NCBI RefSeq assembly: GCF_003610235.1
Contig: NZ_RAPR01000001.1
Coordinates: forward strand, 4,774,001-4,838,000
Origin: Catellatospora citrea
GTDB lineage: Bacteria; Actinomycetota; Actinomycetes; Mycobacteriales; Micromonosporaceae
Length of the DNA: 64,000 bases
Direction: 5' to 3'
Part shown: positions 30,132-37,401 of the stretch, piece by piece
How positions within the stretch are numbered: position 1 is the first letter of the stretch
Layout: each line of letters opens with the position of its first letter
The notes under the pieces: model-generated
The model's input: the letters and a program-made list of their open reading frames with translations, nothing else
Told to the model about the DNA's origin: nothing
Databases searched by the model: none
Made by a program: the position numbers and the translations under genes

Positions 30132-30797
30132 GTGTCCCGGCAACGCCGCGCCCCTCGCCGGGCGCACCCCGCGACCGGCCGCCTGATCGTGCGCACGCTC
30201 GCCGTGCTGACCCTGCTCGGCGGGGTGGCCGCCGCGACGCGCCTCGACGAGACCGAGCAGTGGCAGGCCGACACCCTCAACTCGGGCCAGGCGCAGATCG
30301 CCGCGCAGGCCGAGTCGGCCGCCCTCACCCTGCAGCAGCACCAGCTCCTCGTCGAGGCCAAGGACCGCGCCGCGGCCGAGGCCAAAGCGGCCGCGGCCCG
30401 TGCCGCCGCGGTGGAGAAGGAGGTCAGCCGCCGCGGCGCGGCACGGACCACCACCCCCGTCGACTTCGGGCCCATCCCCAGCAGCTGCCAGGAGTTCAGT
30501 GGCAACCGCGCGATCGGGTGCGCCCTGGTGCTCGCCGCAGGCATGGACCTGACGCAGATGGCCTGCCTGAACAAGCTGTGGACCCGCGAGTCCGGCTGGA
30601 ACCCCTTGGCCCACAACAAGAGCTCCGGGGCGCACGGCATCCCGCAGGCGGTGCCCGGCAGCAAGATGGGGAAGTTCGGCGCCGACTGGGAGACCAACCC
30701 GGCCGTGCAGATCAAGTGGGGCCTGGAATACATCAAGAACCGCTACGGCACCCCTTGCGGCGCGTGGCAGCAGTCCGAGGAAGAGGGCTGGTACTGA
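30132..30797 (+). CDS. Exported lysozyme-like protein, second paralog
   Basis: 221 residues. Basic N-terminus and membrane helix (about 17-38), then a helical, probably coiled-coil stretch rich in Ala, Gln and Lys (50-105), then the same lysozyme-like domain as 27725: E153 in LWTRESGWN, AHGIPQAVPGSKMGKFG, DWETNPAVQIKWGLEYIKNRY. It has additional Cys that could form disulfides. GAGAGGA precedes GTG 30132. The spacer between membrane and enzyme differs from the paralog (coil versus Ser/Thr/Pro), which may set reach through the wall. Likely peptidoglycan hydrolase. Confidence 0.86.
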   Translation: MSRQRRAPRRAHPATGRLIVRTLAVLTLLGGVAAATRLDETEQWQADTLNSGQAQIAAQAESAALTLQQHQLLVEAKDRAAAEAKAAAARAAAVEKEVSRRGAARTTTPVDFGPIPSSCQEFSGNRAIGCALVLAAGMDLTQMACLNKLWTRESGWNPLAHNKSSGAHGIPQAVPGSKMGKFGADWETNPAVQIKWGLEYIKNRYGTPCGAWQQSEEEGWY

Positions 30798-30801
30798 CCC
30801 G

Positions 30802-31434
30802 TCAGGAGGCTTCGGTCAGGCCGGCGCTGGTGTGCTCCTGGGCCAGCCGGCGCAGTGCGGTGAGCACCGCCTCGCCGAGCACGGTGCCGGTGACCACGCC
30901 CTCGACCATGGCGGCCCGGTCCGCGCGCGCCAGCACGAGGCCGACCTCCTGCACGGCCAGCCGCTCGGTCGCCTCGGCGTAGCCGTCGACCATCGCCAGC
31001 ATGTCCTCCTGGCCGAGTTCGCGCAGCGCCACGATGGCGTCGGCGAGCTGGTCCAGCGCCGGGGCGTGCGCGTGCACCCGCCAGCCCCGCTCCGTCACGA
31101 TCCGGGCGGCCTCGGCTCGCGCCGCCTGCCAGCCCGCGGTGCCGCGATCGGCGCGCGGCGTGCCCGCGATCGCCTCGTGCGCGGTGCCGAGCAGGTCGTG
31201 GCCCGGCAGCTCGGCGTCGTCGACGGCCCGCAGCACCTGGCGCACCGCGGCCACGCTCAGGCTGCCGACGTCGATCAGGGCCCGGATCAGGCGCAGCCGG
31301 CGCAGGTGCGCGTCGCCGTATTCGGCCTGGTTGCGGCCCATCGCCCGGCCGGGCGGGAGCAGCCCCTCGCGGAGGTAGTACTTGACCGTGGGCAGCGAGA
31401 CCCCGCTGCTGCGGCTCAACTCGGAAATCTTCAT
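30802..31434 (-). CDS. MerR family transcriptional regulator
   Basis: 210 residues. MerR helix-turn-helix (KISELSRSSGVSLPTVKYYLREGLLPPGRAMGRNQAEY) and wing, then a helical C-terminal half of about 130 residues with no Cys, so metal sensing is unlikely. Divergent from a DUF4188 gene with 62 bases between starts; the palindrome at 31461-31481 is the obvious binding site. TATCGT lies eight bases before the ATG. Converges tightly on the lysozyme-like gene, with four bases between stops. Confidence 0.9.
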   Translation of the reverse strand: MKISELSRSSGVSLPTVKYYLREGLLPPGRAMGRNQAEYGDAHLRRLRLIRALIDVGSLSVAAVRQVLRAVDDAELPGHDLLGTAHEAIAGTPRADRGTAGWQAARAEAARIVTERGWRVHAHAPALDQLADAIVALRELGQEDMLAMVDGYAEATERLAVQEVGLVLARADRAAMVEGVVTGTVLGEAVLTALRRLAQEHTSAGLTEAS

Positions 31435-31460
31435 CGCGGTTGACGATACCCAATCGGATA

Positions 31461-31481
31461 GTGGATAGTAATGCTATCTAC
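31461..31481. promoter_or_regulatory. MerR operator
   Basis: GTGGATAG and CTATCTAC flank TAATG, pairing at seven of eight positions, in the gap between merR and DUF4188 genes. Spacing and location are typical of MerR promoters. Confidence 0.65.
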
Positions 31482-31496
31482 TAGGTAGGAGGAGTC

Positions 31497-31979
31497 ATGG
31501 CAGCCGTGGTTCCGGGCCGGATGTCGGCCGACATCGAGGGCGACTTCGTGGTCTTCCTGATCGGCATGCGGTTCAACAAGCCTTGGAAGATCCACAAGTG
31601 GTGGGGCGCGTTCGCCGCGATGCCGCGCATGCTGCGCGTGCTCGCCCAGCGCCCCGAGATCGGCCTGCTCTCGGTGGAGTATGCGATCACCCCGCGCGGC
31701 CCGCTGACCATTCAGTACTGGCGCAGTGTGGAGCAGCTGGAGGCGTTCGCTAAGGACGCCGCGCTGCCGCACCACCCGGCCTGGCGCGCCTTCAACAAGG
31801 TCGTCGGCGGCAACGGCGACGTCGGCATCTGGCACGAGACCTACCTGGTCAGCGCGGGTCGCTACGAGGTGCTCTACGGCAACATGCCGCCGTTCGGGCT
31901 GGCCCGCGCGGGCGAGCACGTACCCGTGGCGCGCAAGGGCGATACGGCTGCCGCCCGCCGGGGAGCTTCGACAACATAA
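31497..31979 (+). CDS. DUF4188 domain protein (dimeric alpha-beta barrel)
   Basis: 160 residues from ATG with TAGGAGGAG just before it. RMSADIEGDFVVFLIGMRFNKPWKIHKW and VEYAITPRGPLTIQYWRSVEQLEAFA are typical of DUF4188, a monooxygenase-like ferredoxin fold without known catalysis. Later motifs HPAWRAFNK and GIWHETYLV supply conserved His residues. Divergent from the MerR gene, which probably represses it through the palindrome between them; a role in response to a small toxic molecule is an inference. Confidence 0.85.
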   Translation: MAAVVPGRMSADIEGDFVVFLIGMRFNKPWKIHKWWGAFAAMPRMLRVLAQRPEIGLLSVEYAITPRGPLTIQYWRSVEQLEAFAKDAALPHHPAWRAFNKVVGGNGDVGIWHETYLVSAGRYEVLYGNMPPFGLARAGEHVPVARKGDTAAARRGASTT

Positions 31980-32037
31980 AGGATTAATCGCCCAAACACG
32001 CTAATATCGGCATCACCGTCGACCTCGGAGGATGCTG

Positions 32038-32832
32038 ATGCGGGCGATCGCGCTGTTCATGTGCGTGACGGCGATGGCCGTGGCCGCGGCGGCGCCCGCC
32101 GTGGCGAAACCGGCGGACCCGCCGCAGGTCGAGGTGATCGGCGGGGCCCGCGCGGGCGCGGGGGAGTTCCCCTGGATGGTGCGCCTGAACAACGGCTGCG
32201 CCGGCACCCTGGTGCGCACCCAGTACGTGCTGACCGCCGCGCACTGCGTGGGGCGCACCGGCGCGAACACGTCGATCACGGTGACCGCGGGTGCGGCCGA
32301 TCTCGGCTCGGGCAAGACGTTCCAGGTGCGCAGCAGCCAGGTGTGGCGGGCCCGCGGCTTCTCCGACGTGACCCGGGGCGACGACTGGGCGGTGATCCGG
32401 CTGGCCCGCCCCGTCGACGGGCCGGTGGTCGCCCTGCCTTCCGGCGGCGGCCTGGACAACGGCACGCTCACCGCGGTCGGCTGGGGCGCGACCCGGGAGG
32501 GCTCCCGCGCCCAGCAGCGCTACCTGCGCAAGGTCCAGGTGCCGTACGTCGCCGACGGCGCCTGCGGCAAGATCTACCGCTCGCACGGGTACGGCTTCAC
32601 CGACACGGACATGATCTGCGCCGGCGACCTCAAGCGCGGCGGCAAGGACAGCTGCCAGGGCGACTCGGGCGGCCCGCTGCTGCGCCGCGACGGCGCGCGC
32701 TGGGTGCAGGTCGGCATCGTCAGCTGGGGGGTGGGCTGCGGCCGCGCGGCATACCCCGGTGTCTATACCCAGGTGTCGCACTTCGCCGCGGATATCAACG
32801 CGGCCATTGAGGAGAACGCCGCGCGCGGTTAG
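32038..32832 (+). CDS. Secreted trypsin-like serine protease (S1)
   Basis: 264 residues. Signal peptide (1-23, ending APAVA), short propeptide, mature start near VIGGARAG, and the triad H69 (LTAAHC), D116 (DDWAVIRLA), S210 (CQGDSGGPLL). D204 at the S1 pocket predicts cleavage after Lys/Arg; Cys pairs match trypsin. ATG 32038 is preferred because GGAGG is six bases away, while ATG 32032 abuts it. TAATAT lies about 35 bases before the start as a likely -10. The stop codon is part of the next -10 (TAGGTT). Confidence 0.93.
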   Translation: MRAIALFMCVTAMAVAAAAPAVAKPADPPQVEVIGGARAGAGEFPWMVRLNNGCAGTLVRTQYVLTAAHCVGRTGANTSITVTAGAADLGSGKTFQVRSSQVWRARGFSDVTRGDDWAVIRLARPVDGPVVALPSGGGLDNGTLTAVGWGATREGSRAQQRYLRKVQVPYVADGACGKIYRSHGYGFTDTDMICAGDLKRGGKDSCQGDSGGPLLRRDGARWVQVGIVSWGVGCGRAAYPGVYTQVSHFAADINAAIEENAARG

Positions 32833-32841
32833 GTTCACCCT
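32830..32841 (+). promoter_or_regulatory. Leaderless -10 of the micro-ORF before the reductase gene
   Basis: TAGGTT plus six bases, then ATG 32842. TAG is the protease stop codon. Confidence 0.5.
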
Positions 32842-32901
32842 ATGAGCGAGCGAGTCAGATGGCTCGATCCGGTCACCGAGGAGCAGCGTGAGCGAGCGTA
32901 G
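32842..32901 (+). CDS. Micro-ORF 1 before the reductase gene
   Basis: 19 codons, MSERVRWLDPVTEEQRERA. Start fits a leaderless transcript (perfect TANNNT at six bases). Its opening resembles the other SER-type micro-ORFs in the window (M-S/N-E-R-V). It overlaps micro-ORF 2 in another frame. Could be a leader peptide; expression is not shown by sequence alone. Confidence 0.35.
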   Translation: MSERVRWLDPVTEEQRERA

Positions 32902-32959
32902 CGAGCGAACCGTGGGCCTTCGAACCGCCGCCGACGAGCGAAGCGAGGAGAAGGCGTGA
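32888..32959 (+). CDS. Micro-ORF 2 coupled to the reductase gene (SERSE type)
   Basis: 23 codons, opening MSERSERTVG and closing RTAADERSEEKA. Its TGA overlaps the reductase GTG by four bases (GTGA). The last part is nearly the same at DNA level as the end of the xseA/xseB micro-ORF: 26 of 29 bases match between 32933-32961 and 39721-39693. The GAGGAG coding the two Glu is the Shine-Dalgarno of the reductase gene. Confidence 0.45.
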   Translation: MSERSERTVGLRTAADERSEEKA

Positions 32960-33924
32960 GCGAGCGTGGCGAGGTCGATGTCGCGATCATCGGGGCGGGG
33001 CCGACCGGCCTGTTCGCGGCGTACTACGCCGGGTTCCGGGGGCTGAGCACGCTGGTCGTCGACGCGCTGCCGGAGGCCGGCGGGCAGGTCACCGCCATGT
33101 ACCCGGAGAAGATGATTTTCGACGTGGCCGGCTTCCCGGCGGTGCGCGGCCGGGAGCTCATCGCGAACCTGGTGGCGCAGGCGGGCGCGTTCTCACCGAC
33201 GTATCGGCTGGGCGTGCAGGCCGCGGCACTGACCTATGCGGACGGTGTGCCGATCCTCGGGCTCGGCGACGGCACCGAGGTGCGCTGCGGCGCGGTGCTG
33301 ATCACCGGCGGCCTGGGCTCGTTCACCCCGCGCCCGCTGCCCGCCGCGGCCGGTTTCACCGGCACCGGCATCATCTTCTTCGTGCCGGACCCGACGATGC
33401 TGGCCGGCAAGCACGTGGTGATCGTGGGCGGCGGCGACTCGGCGTTCGACTGGGCGCTGGCGCTGGCCGGGGTCGCCGCGAGCGTCACCCTGGTGCACCG
33501 GCGCGACAAGTTCCGGGCCCACGCGGCGACCGTGGCGCGGGTCAAGGCGCTGCCGGTGCGCATCGAGATCAACAGCCAGGTCACCAAGATCCTGGGCAGC
33601 GAGCGGGTGGAATCGGTCGAGCTGAACGGCACCGAGGAGATCCCCGCCGACGTCGTGGTCGCCGCGCTCGGCTTCACCGCCGACCTCGGTCCGCTGGCGA
33701 TGTGGGGCCTGGCCCTGGACAAGCGGCACATCACCGTCGACTCGACGATGGCGACCAACCTGCCGCGCGTCTTCGCCGCGGGCGACATCGTGGAGTATCC
33801 GGGCAAGGTGCGCCTCATCGCGACCGGCTTCGGCGAGGCCGCCACGGCCGTCAACAACGCGGCGATCGTGATCGATCCGTCGGCGCACCTGTTCCCCGGC
33901 CACTCCTCCGAGGACGTCGTCTAG
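32956..33924 (+). CDS. Ferredoxin-NADP reductase-like flavoprotein (TrxR-like type)
   Basis: 322 residues. FAD site IIGAGPTGLFAAYYAG, NAD(P) site VVIVGGGDSAFDWALALAG, and AAGDIVEYPGKVRLIATGFGEAATAVNNA. The CxxC of thioredoxin reductase is absent, and EAGGQVTAMYPEKMIFDVAGFP fits type-2 ferredoxin-NADP reductases (YumC-like). Probably transfers electrons between NADPH and ferredoxin or flavodoxin. GTG 32956 overlaps micro-ORF 2. Its TAG lies in the same CTAG tetranucleotide as the PfkB stop on the other strand. Confidence 0.9.
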   Translation: MSERGEVDVAIIGAGPTGLFAAYYAGFRGLSTLVVDALPEAGGQVTAMYPEKMIFDVAGFPAVRGRELIANLVAQAGAFSPTYRLGVQAAALTYADGVPILGLGDGTEVRCGAVLITGGLGSFTPRPLPAAAGFTGTGIIFFVPDPTMLAGKHVVIVGGGDSAFDWALALAGVAASVTLVHRRDKFRAHAATVARVKALPVRIEINSQVTKILGSERVESVELNGTEEIPADVVVAALGFTADLGPLAMWGLALDKRHITVDSTMATNLPRVFAAGDIVEYPGKVRLIATGFGEAATAVNNAAIVIDPSAHLFPGHSSEDVV

Positions 33925-34844
33925 ACCAGTTGGAAGGCGCGCAGCTCGTCGAGGGTGGGCGGGTCGGCGCCGGGGCGCGTGCAGGTGAGCGCGGCGGCGT
34001 CGCACATGTGCCGCAGCATCAGCCGCAGCGTCTCCGGCGCCAGTTCGCGGGCGAGCTGGTCGTCCAGCCGTCCGGCGGTGTGCAGCCAGGCCAGCAGCGC
34101 GCCCATCGCGGTGTCGCCCGCCCCGATGGAGTCGATCATCGTGATGGCGGGCGCGGCGACGGTCACCTCCTCGGTCGCGGTCAGCGCCACCGCGCCCGCG
34201 TCGCCGTGGGTCAGCACCAGCAGCCGCGGGCCGGCGGCCAGCCAGCGGCGTGCCGTCTCCATCGGCGGCACGTGCGGGTACGCGTGGGTCAGGTCGCCCT
34301 CGCTGGCACGTACCAGATGAGCGAGCTCGACCAGGCGTTCCAGCCGGACCAGGGAGTCGGGGCGGGCCAGCGCGACGCCGCGCACGTTCGGGTCGAAGGT
34401 GATCGTGCACCGGTCGCGGTGACGCAGCGCCCAGCGCTCCAGGGTGTCCGCCCCCGGCGGCAGGAACGCGGCCAGCGAGCCGATGTGGATGGTGCTGCCG
34501 TCGGGCAGCTCGGGCAGCTCGCGCTCGCGCCAGCCGAAGTCGGCGGCCCCGGCCAGCCAGAAGTCGTACAGCGCCTCGCCGTCGTCGCCGACCGTGGCCA
34601 GCGCCAGCGCCGACGGCTGGGACGTGGCGACCAGGTACTGCGTGTCCACGCCGGACGAGGTGAGCCGCCCGCGGAACGCGGTGCCGAACGAGTCGCGGCC
34701 GACCCGGGCCGCCATCGCCACGGGCGCGCCGAGCCGGGCCGCCGCGATGGCAGTGTTGGCAGGGCCGCCGCCGAGCGCGGCGCGCAGCAGGCCCGCCCCG
34801 GCGGGGACGAGGTCGACGACTTGCTCTCCGGCTACCACGATCAC
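33921..34844 (-). CDS. PfkB family carbohydrate kinase
   Basis: 307 residues. N-terminal GGGPANTAIAAARLG motif, C-terminal catalytic region MIDSIGAGDTAMGALLAWL with Asp base and anion hole, and TITFDPNVRG. The family phosphorylates sugars such as fructose, ribose or 2-keto-3-deoxygluconate; the substrate is not evident. GTG 34844 is preceded by CAGACT plus six bases. It converges completely on the reductase gene, ending in the shared CTAG. Confidence 0.9.
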   Translation of the reverse strand: MIVVAGEQVVDLVPAGAGLLRAALGGGPANTAIAAARLGAPVAMAARVGRDSFGTAFRGRLTSSGVDTQYLVATSQPSALALATVGDDGEALYDFWLAGAADFGWRERELPELPDGSTIHIGSLAAFLPPGADTLERWALRHRDRCTITFDPNVRGVALARPDSLVRLERLVELAHLVRASEGDLTHAYPHVPPMETARRWLAAGPRLLVLTHGDAGAVALTATEEVTVAAPAITMIDSIGAGDTAMGALLAWLHTAGRLDDQLARELAPETLRLMLRHMCDAAALTCTRPGADPPTLDELRAFQLV

Positions 34845-34890
34845 CCGGACAGTCTGGCGGTCGCGCGACGGCCGGGCAATGCCGCACCTG

Positions 34891-35637
34891 TCATCGCAGA
34901 CCGACGTGCCCCGCCATCACGCGCAGCTGGTGGTCGAAGAACGACCGGCGGCTGTCCTCGATCAGGTTCTGGAACCGGCCGAACAGCTCGAAGGTGACCA
35001 CGCCGAACAGCTGGATCCAAGCGGTGATGCCGCGCGCCAGCAGCTCCCGCGGCACGGTGGGGGCGACCAGCGCGGCGATCCGGTCCAGTTCGGCGGCCAG
35101 GTCGGCGGGCATCGACGGGAGCGCGCCCGCCGGATCGGCGAGGGCGGCGGAGCCCGGGTCCGGCCCGGAACCTGTCGAAGGGGCGGGCAGCGTGCCGGCG
35201 GCGACGCCGTCGGCGACCAGCGCGAGGATCAGGTTCGTGGTGCGGGCGGCCGGGCCGATGGTGGTCTCCGGGGCCCGGTAGCCCGGCACCGGTGAGCCGT
35301 AGATCAGGGCGTACTCCGCCGGGTTGGCCAGGGCCCAGTCCCGGATGCCGTGCCCTGCCGCGAGCCATCGGCCGAGCAGGTCGGCGCGGTCCACCGCCGC
35401 CTCGGCGGACTCGGCCGCCGCGCCCAGCTCGTCGTAGCAGTCGATGATCAGCGCGGTGAGCAGGTCGTCGCGGCTGGGGAAGTAGCGGTAGACCGCCGAC
35501 GAGACCATGCCCAGCTCCCGGGCCACGGCGCGCAGCGAGAGGTTGGCCCCCTCGGTGGCGAGCTGGCGCCGCGCGATGGCCTTGATCTCGCTGGTCAGCT
35601 CATCGCGTACACGGGCCCGGAGGTTCTTGGCGGTCAT
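34891..35637 (-). CDS. TetR family regulator
   Basis: 248 residues from ATG 35637. DNA-binding domain about 15-60: LTSEIKAIARRQLATEGANLSLRAVARELGMVSSAVYRYFPSRDDLLTALI. The C-terminal region contains a WHG-type TetR C-terminal domain pattern (IRDWALANPAEYALIYGSPVPGY). Divergent from a dehydrogenase-like gene; two near-identical 15-base palindromes in the 119-base gap are the likely operators, so it should control both itself and the neighbour. Ligand unknown. Confidence 0.92.
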   Translation of the reverse strand: MTAKNLRARVRDELTSEIKAIARRQLATEGANLSLRAVARELGMVSSAVYRYFPSRDDLLTALIIDCYDELGAAAESAEAAVDRADLLGRWLAAGHGIRDWALANPAEYALIYGSPVPGYRAPETTIGPAARTTNLILALVADGVAAGTLPAPSTGSGPDPGSAALADPAGALPSMPADLAAELDRIAALVAPTVPRELLARGITAWIQLFGVVTFELFGRFQNLIEDSRRSFFDHQLRVMAGHVGLR

Positions 35638-35660
35638 GGCGGAGAGCATAACAACAAAAC

Positions 35661-35675
35661 GAGAGCACTGCTCTT
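35661..35675. promoter_or_regulatory. TetR operator 1
   Basis: GAGAGCACTGCTCTT, near-perfect palindrome; it overlaps a TTGACA hexamer (35674-35679) that could be the -35 of the rightward promoter. Confidence 0.7.
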
Positions 35676-35713
35676 GACAGTCGTGCCGACTGCCGTGTTC
35701 ACTGTTGTCATCA

Positions 35714-35728
35714 GAGAGCGGTGCTCTC
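35714..35728. promoter_or_regulatory. TetR operator 2
   Basis: GAGAGCGGTGCTCTC, the same palindrome centred 53 bases (about five helical turns) from operator 1. Confidence 0.7.
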
Positions 35729-35756
35729 GAATCGAAGCAGAGATCTGGAGACTGAG

Positions 35757-36674
35757 ATGCACGTGATCGTCGGCGCGGGACCCGTGGGCTCCGCCACCGC
35801 ACTGCTGCTGGCCGAGCGCGGCGAGCAGGTCCGGATCGTCACCCGCCGGGGCGCCGGCCCGCAGGCGCCCGGCATCGAGCTGGTCGCCGCCGACGCCTCC
35901 GACGCGACCCGGCTCGCCGAGCTGACCGAGGGCGCGACAGCCCTCTACAACTGCGCGAACCCGGCGTACCACCGCTGGCTGACCGACTGGCCCCCGCTGG
36001 CCGCGGCCCTGCTGCACGCCGCGGAGACCTCCGGCGCGGTGCTGGTGACCATGGGCAACCTGTACGGCTACGGCCCCGTCACCGGACCGATCACCCACCA
36101 CACCCCGCTCGCCGCGACGCACCCGAAGCTGGCGATGCGCGTGCGCATGTGGGAGGACGCGCTGGCCGCGCACCGGGCCGGCCGGCTGCGCACCACCGAG
36201 GCGCGGGCCAGCGACTTCGCCGGGCCGGGCTCCTACGGGGTGCTGAACGAGATGGCGCTGTCGCGCACCGCGAAGGGCGGCACCGCGTACGTCATGGGCG
36301 ACCCGGACGCCCCGCACAGCTGGACCGCGATCGCCGACGTGGCCCGCACCCTGGTCACGCTCGCCACCGACGAGCGGGCCTGGGGCCAGGCCTGGCTGGT
36401 GCCCACCCCGCCGGCGATCTCCATCCGCCAGGCGGCCCGGCGGGCGAACGAGCTGGCCGGCCTACCCCCGGCCAAGGTGAGCCGGGTGCCGTACCCGGTG
36501 CTGTGGGCGGCGGGTCTCTTCTCGACGATGCTGAGGGAGATGCGGACCACGCACTACCAGTTCGCCGCGCCGTTCGTCCTGGACAGCTCGCACACCGAGC
36601 AGGTCTTCGGCCTCAAGCCGACGCCGCTGGACGAGACCCTCGCCGCCACCGCGGCGAGCTACCGCGACGCCTGA
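35757..36674 (+). CDS. NAD(P)-dependent epimerase/dehydratase-like protein (SDR)
   Basis: 305 residues from ATG 35757 with GGAG upstream. Dinucleotide site HVIVGAGPVGSATALLLAERG; acidic D near 46; NLYGYGPVTGPITHHTP supplies the Tyr of extended SDRs, although the usual YxxxK is not clear. Relatives act as NAD-dependent epimerases or quinone/flavin reductases. Upstream lie two TetR operators, so expression should be inducible. Its stop is inside a 14-base tandem duplication. Confidence 0.87.
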   Translation: MHVIVGAGPVGSATALLLAERGEQVRIVTRRGAGPQAPGIELVAADASDATRLAELTEGATALYNCANPAYHRWLTDWPPLAAALLHAAETSGAVLVTMGNLYGYGPVTGPITHHTPLAATHPKLAMRVRMWEDALAAHRAGRLRTTEARASDFAGPGSYGVLNEMALSRTAKGGTAYVMGDPDAPHSWTAIADVARTLVTLATDERAWGQAWLVPTPPAISIRQAARRANELAGLPPAKVSRVPYPVLWAAGLFSTMLREMRTTHYQFAAPFVLDSSHTEQVFGLKPTPLDETLAATAASYRDA

Positions 36675-36698
36675 TCAGCGAGTCCTGATCAGCGAGTC
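36671..36698 (+). repeat. 14-bp tandem duplication over a stop codon
   Basis: CTGATCAGCGAGTC twice in succession; the first copy includes the TGA of the dehydrogenase gene. Confidence 0.7.
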
Positions 36699-36746
36699 CG
36701 GTGCGGCCGCACCGGCGGACGCGCCTCGCCCGCGGACGGACCGCCG

Positions 36747-37280
36747 TCAGCGGGCGATGGCCGCGGCCAGCCCGGTCAGGTCGGCGCCCTGGCCGATGAG
36801 CAGCGTGGTGGTGTTGCCCGCGGTCCGGGCCAGCACCGTCTGCCCGTCCGGCGCGCGGAAGCGCTGCCAGGAGACCGTGCCCACCACGGTCTCGCCGTCG
36901 GCCTGGGCCTTGCCGTCCAGCTCGTCCTTGACCAGGGCGTCCAGTGCGGTGCGGGACTGCACCAGCCGCGCCCCGTTGTTGTCGGGGTCGAGGTAGCCGA
37001 TGCGCAGCACGCCCGGCTGCCACTTCGCGGTGACGGTCTGCCAGCCGTCGGGGGCGGCCGCCGGCAGCGGGGCGAACGACGCCCGCCCGGCGCTGGCGAC
37101 GGCGTTCGCCGGATCGACCGTCACGGCGGCGTCCCAGCCGTAGAACAGCCGGTAGCCCAGCACCAGGAGCAGCACCGGGATCAGCAGCACGCCGAGGGAC
37201 AGGGCCATGTCCTTCGGGGTGCGGCCACCCGTCGCCGGCACGGACGTCGGCTCGGTCTGCGCGGTCTCCACGGTGCTCAC
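36747..37280 (-). CDS. DUF4245 domain protein, membrane-anchored
   Basis: 177 residues from GTG 37280. A single N-terminal membrane helix (about 27-48, MALSLGVLLIPVLLLVLGYRLF) carries an extracytoplasmic DUF4245 domain with PDGWQTVTAKW and GVLRIGYLDPDNNGARLVQS. Function unknown; the gene is frequently beside glpX in actinobacteria, as here, with a 121-base divergent gap. CAAGAT plus six bases precedes the GTG, suggesting a leaderless start. Confidence 0.88.
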   Translation of the reverse strand: MSTVETAQTEPTSVPATGGRTPKDMALSLGVLLIPVLLLVLGYRLFYGWDAAVTVDPANAVASAGRASFAPLPAAAPDGWQTVTAKWQPGVLRIGYLDPDNNGARLVQSRTALDALVKDELDGKAQADGETVVGTVSWQRFRAPDGQTVLARTAGNTTTLLIGQGADLTGLAAAIAR

Positions 37281-37299
37281 CCCACCATCTTGACCGATG

Positions 37300-37354
37300 T
37301 CACAGGTCACACCGTCACGAGGTCACCGGATGCAACAACCCGAACGTACGTTCA
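37300..37354. promoter_or_regulatory. TCAC array and GAACGTACGTTC palindrome before glpX
   Basis: TCAC recurs at 37300, 37307, 37315 and 37323 (7-8 base spacing). A perfect 12-base palindrome GAACGTACGTTC follows (37342-37353); with its flanking C it matches the actinobacterial LexA box core GAAC-N4-GTTC. Position fits control of glpX or DUF4245. Confidence 0.5.
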
Positions 37355-37401
37355 GCAGCAGGCATGACAGGATCACCTCAGCCGATCGTAGGAGGAGCAG
37401 C

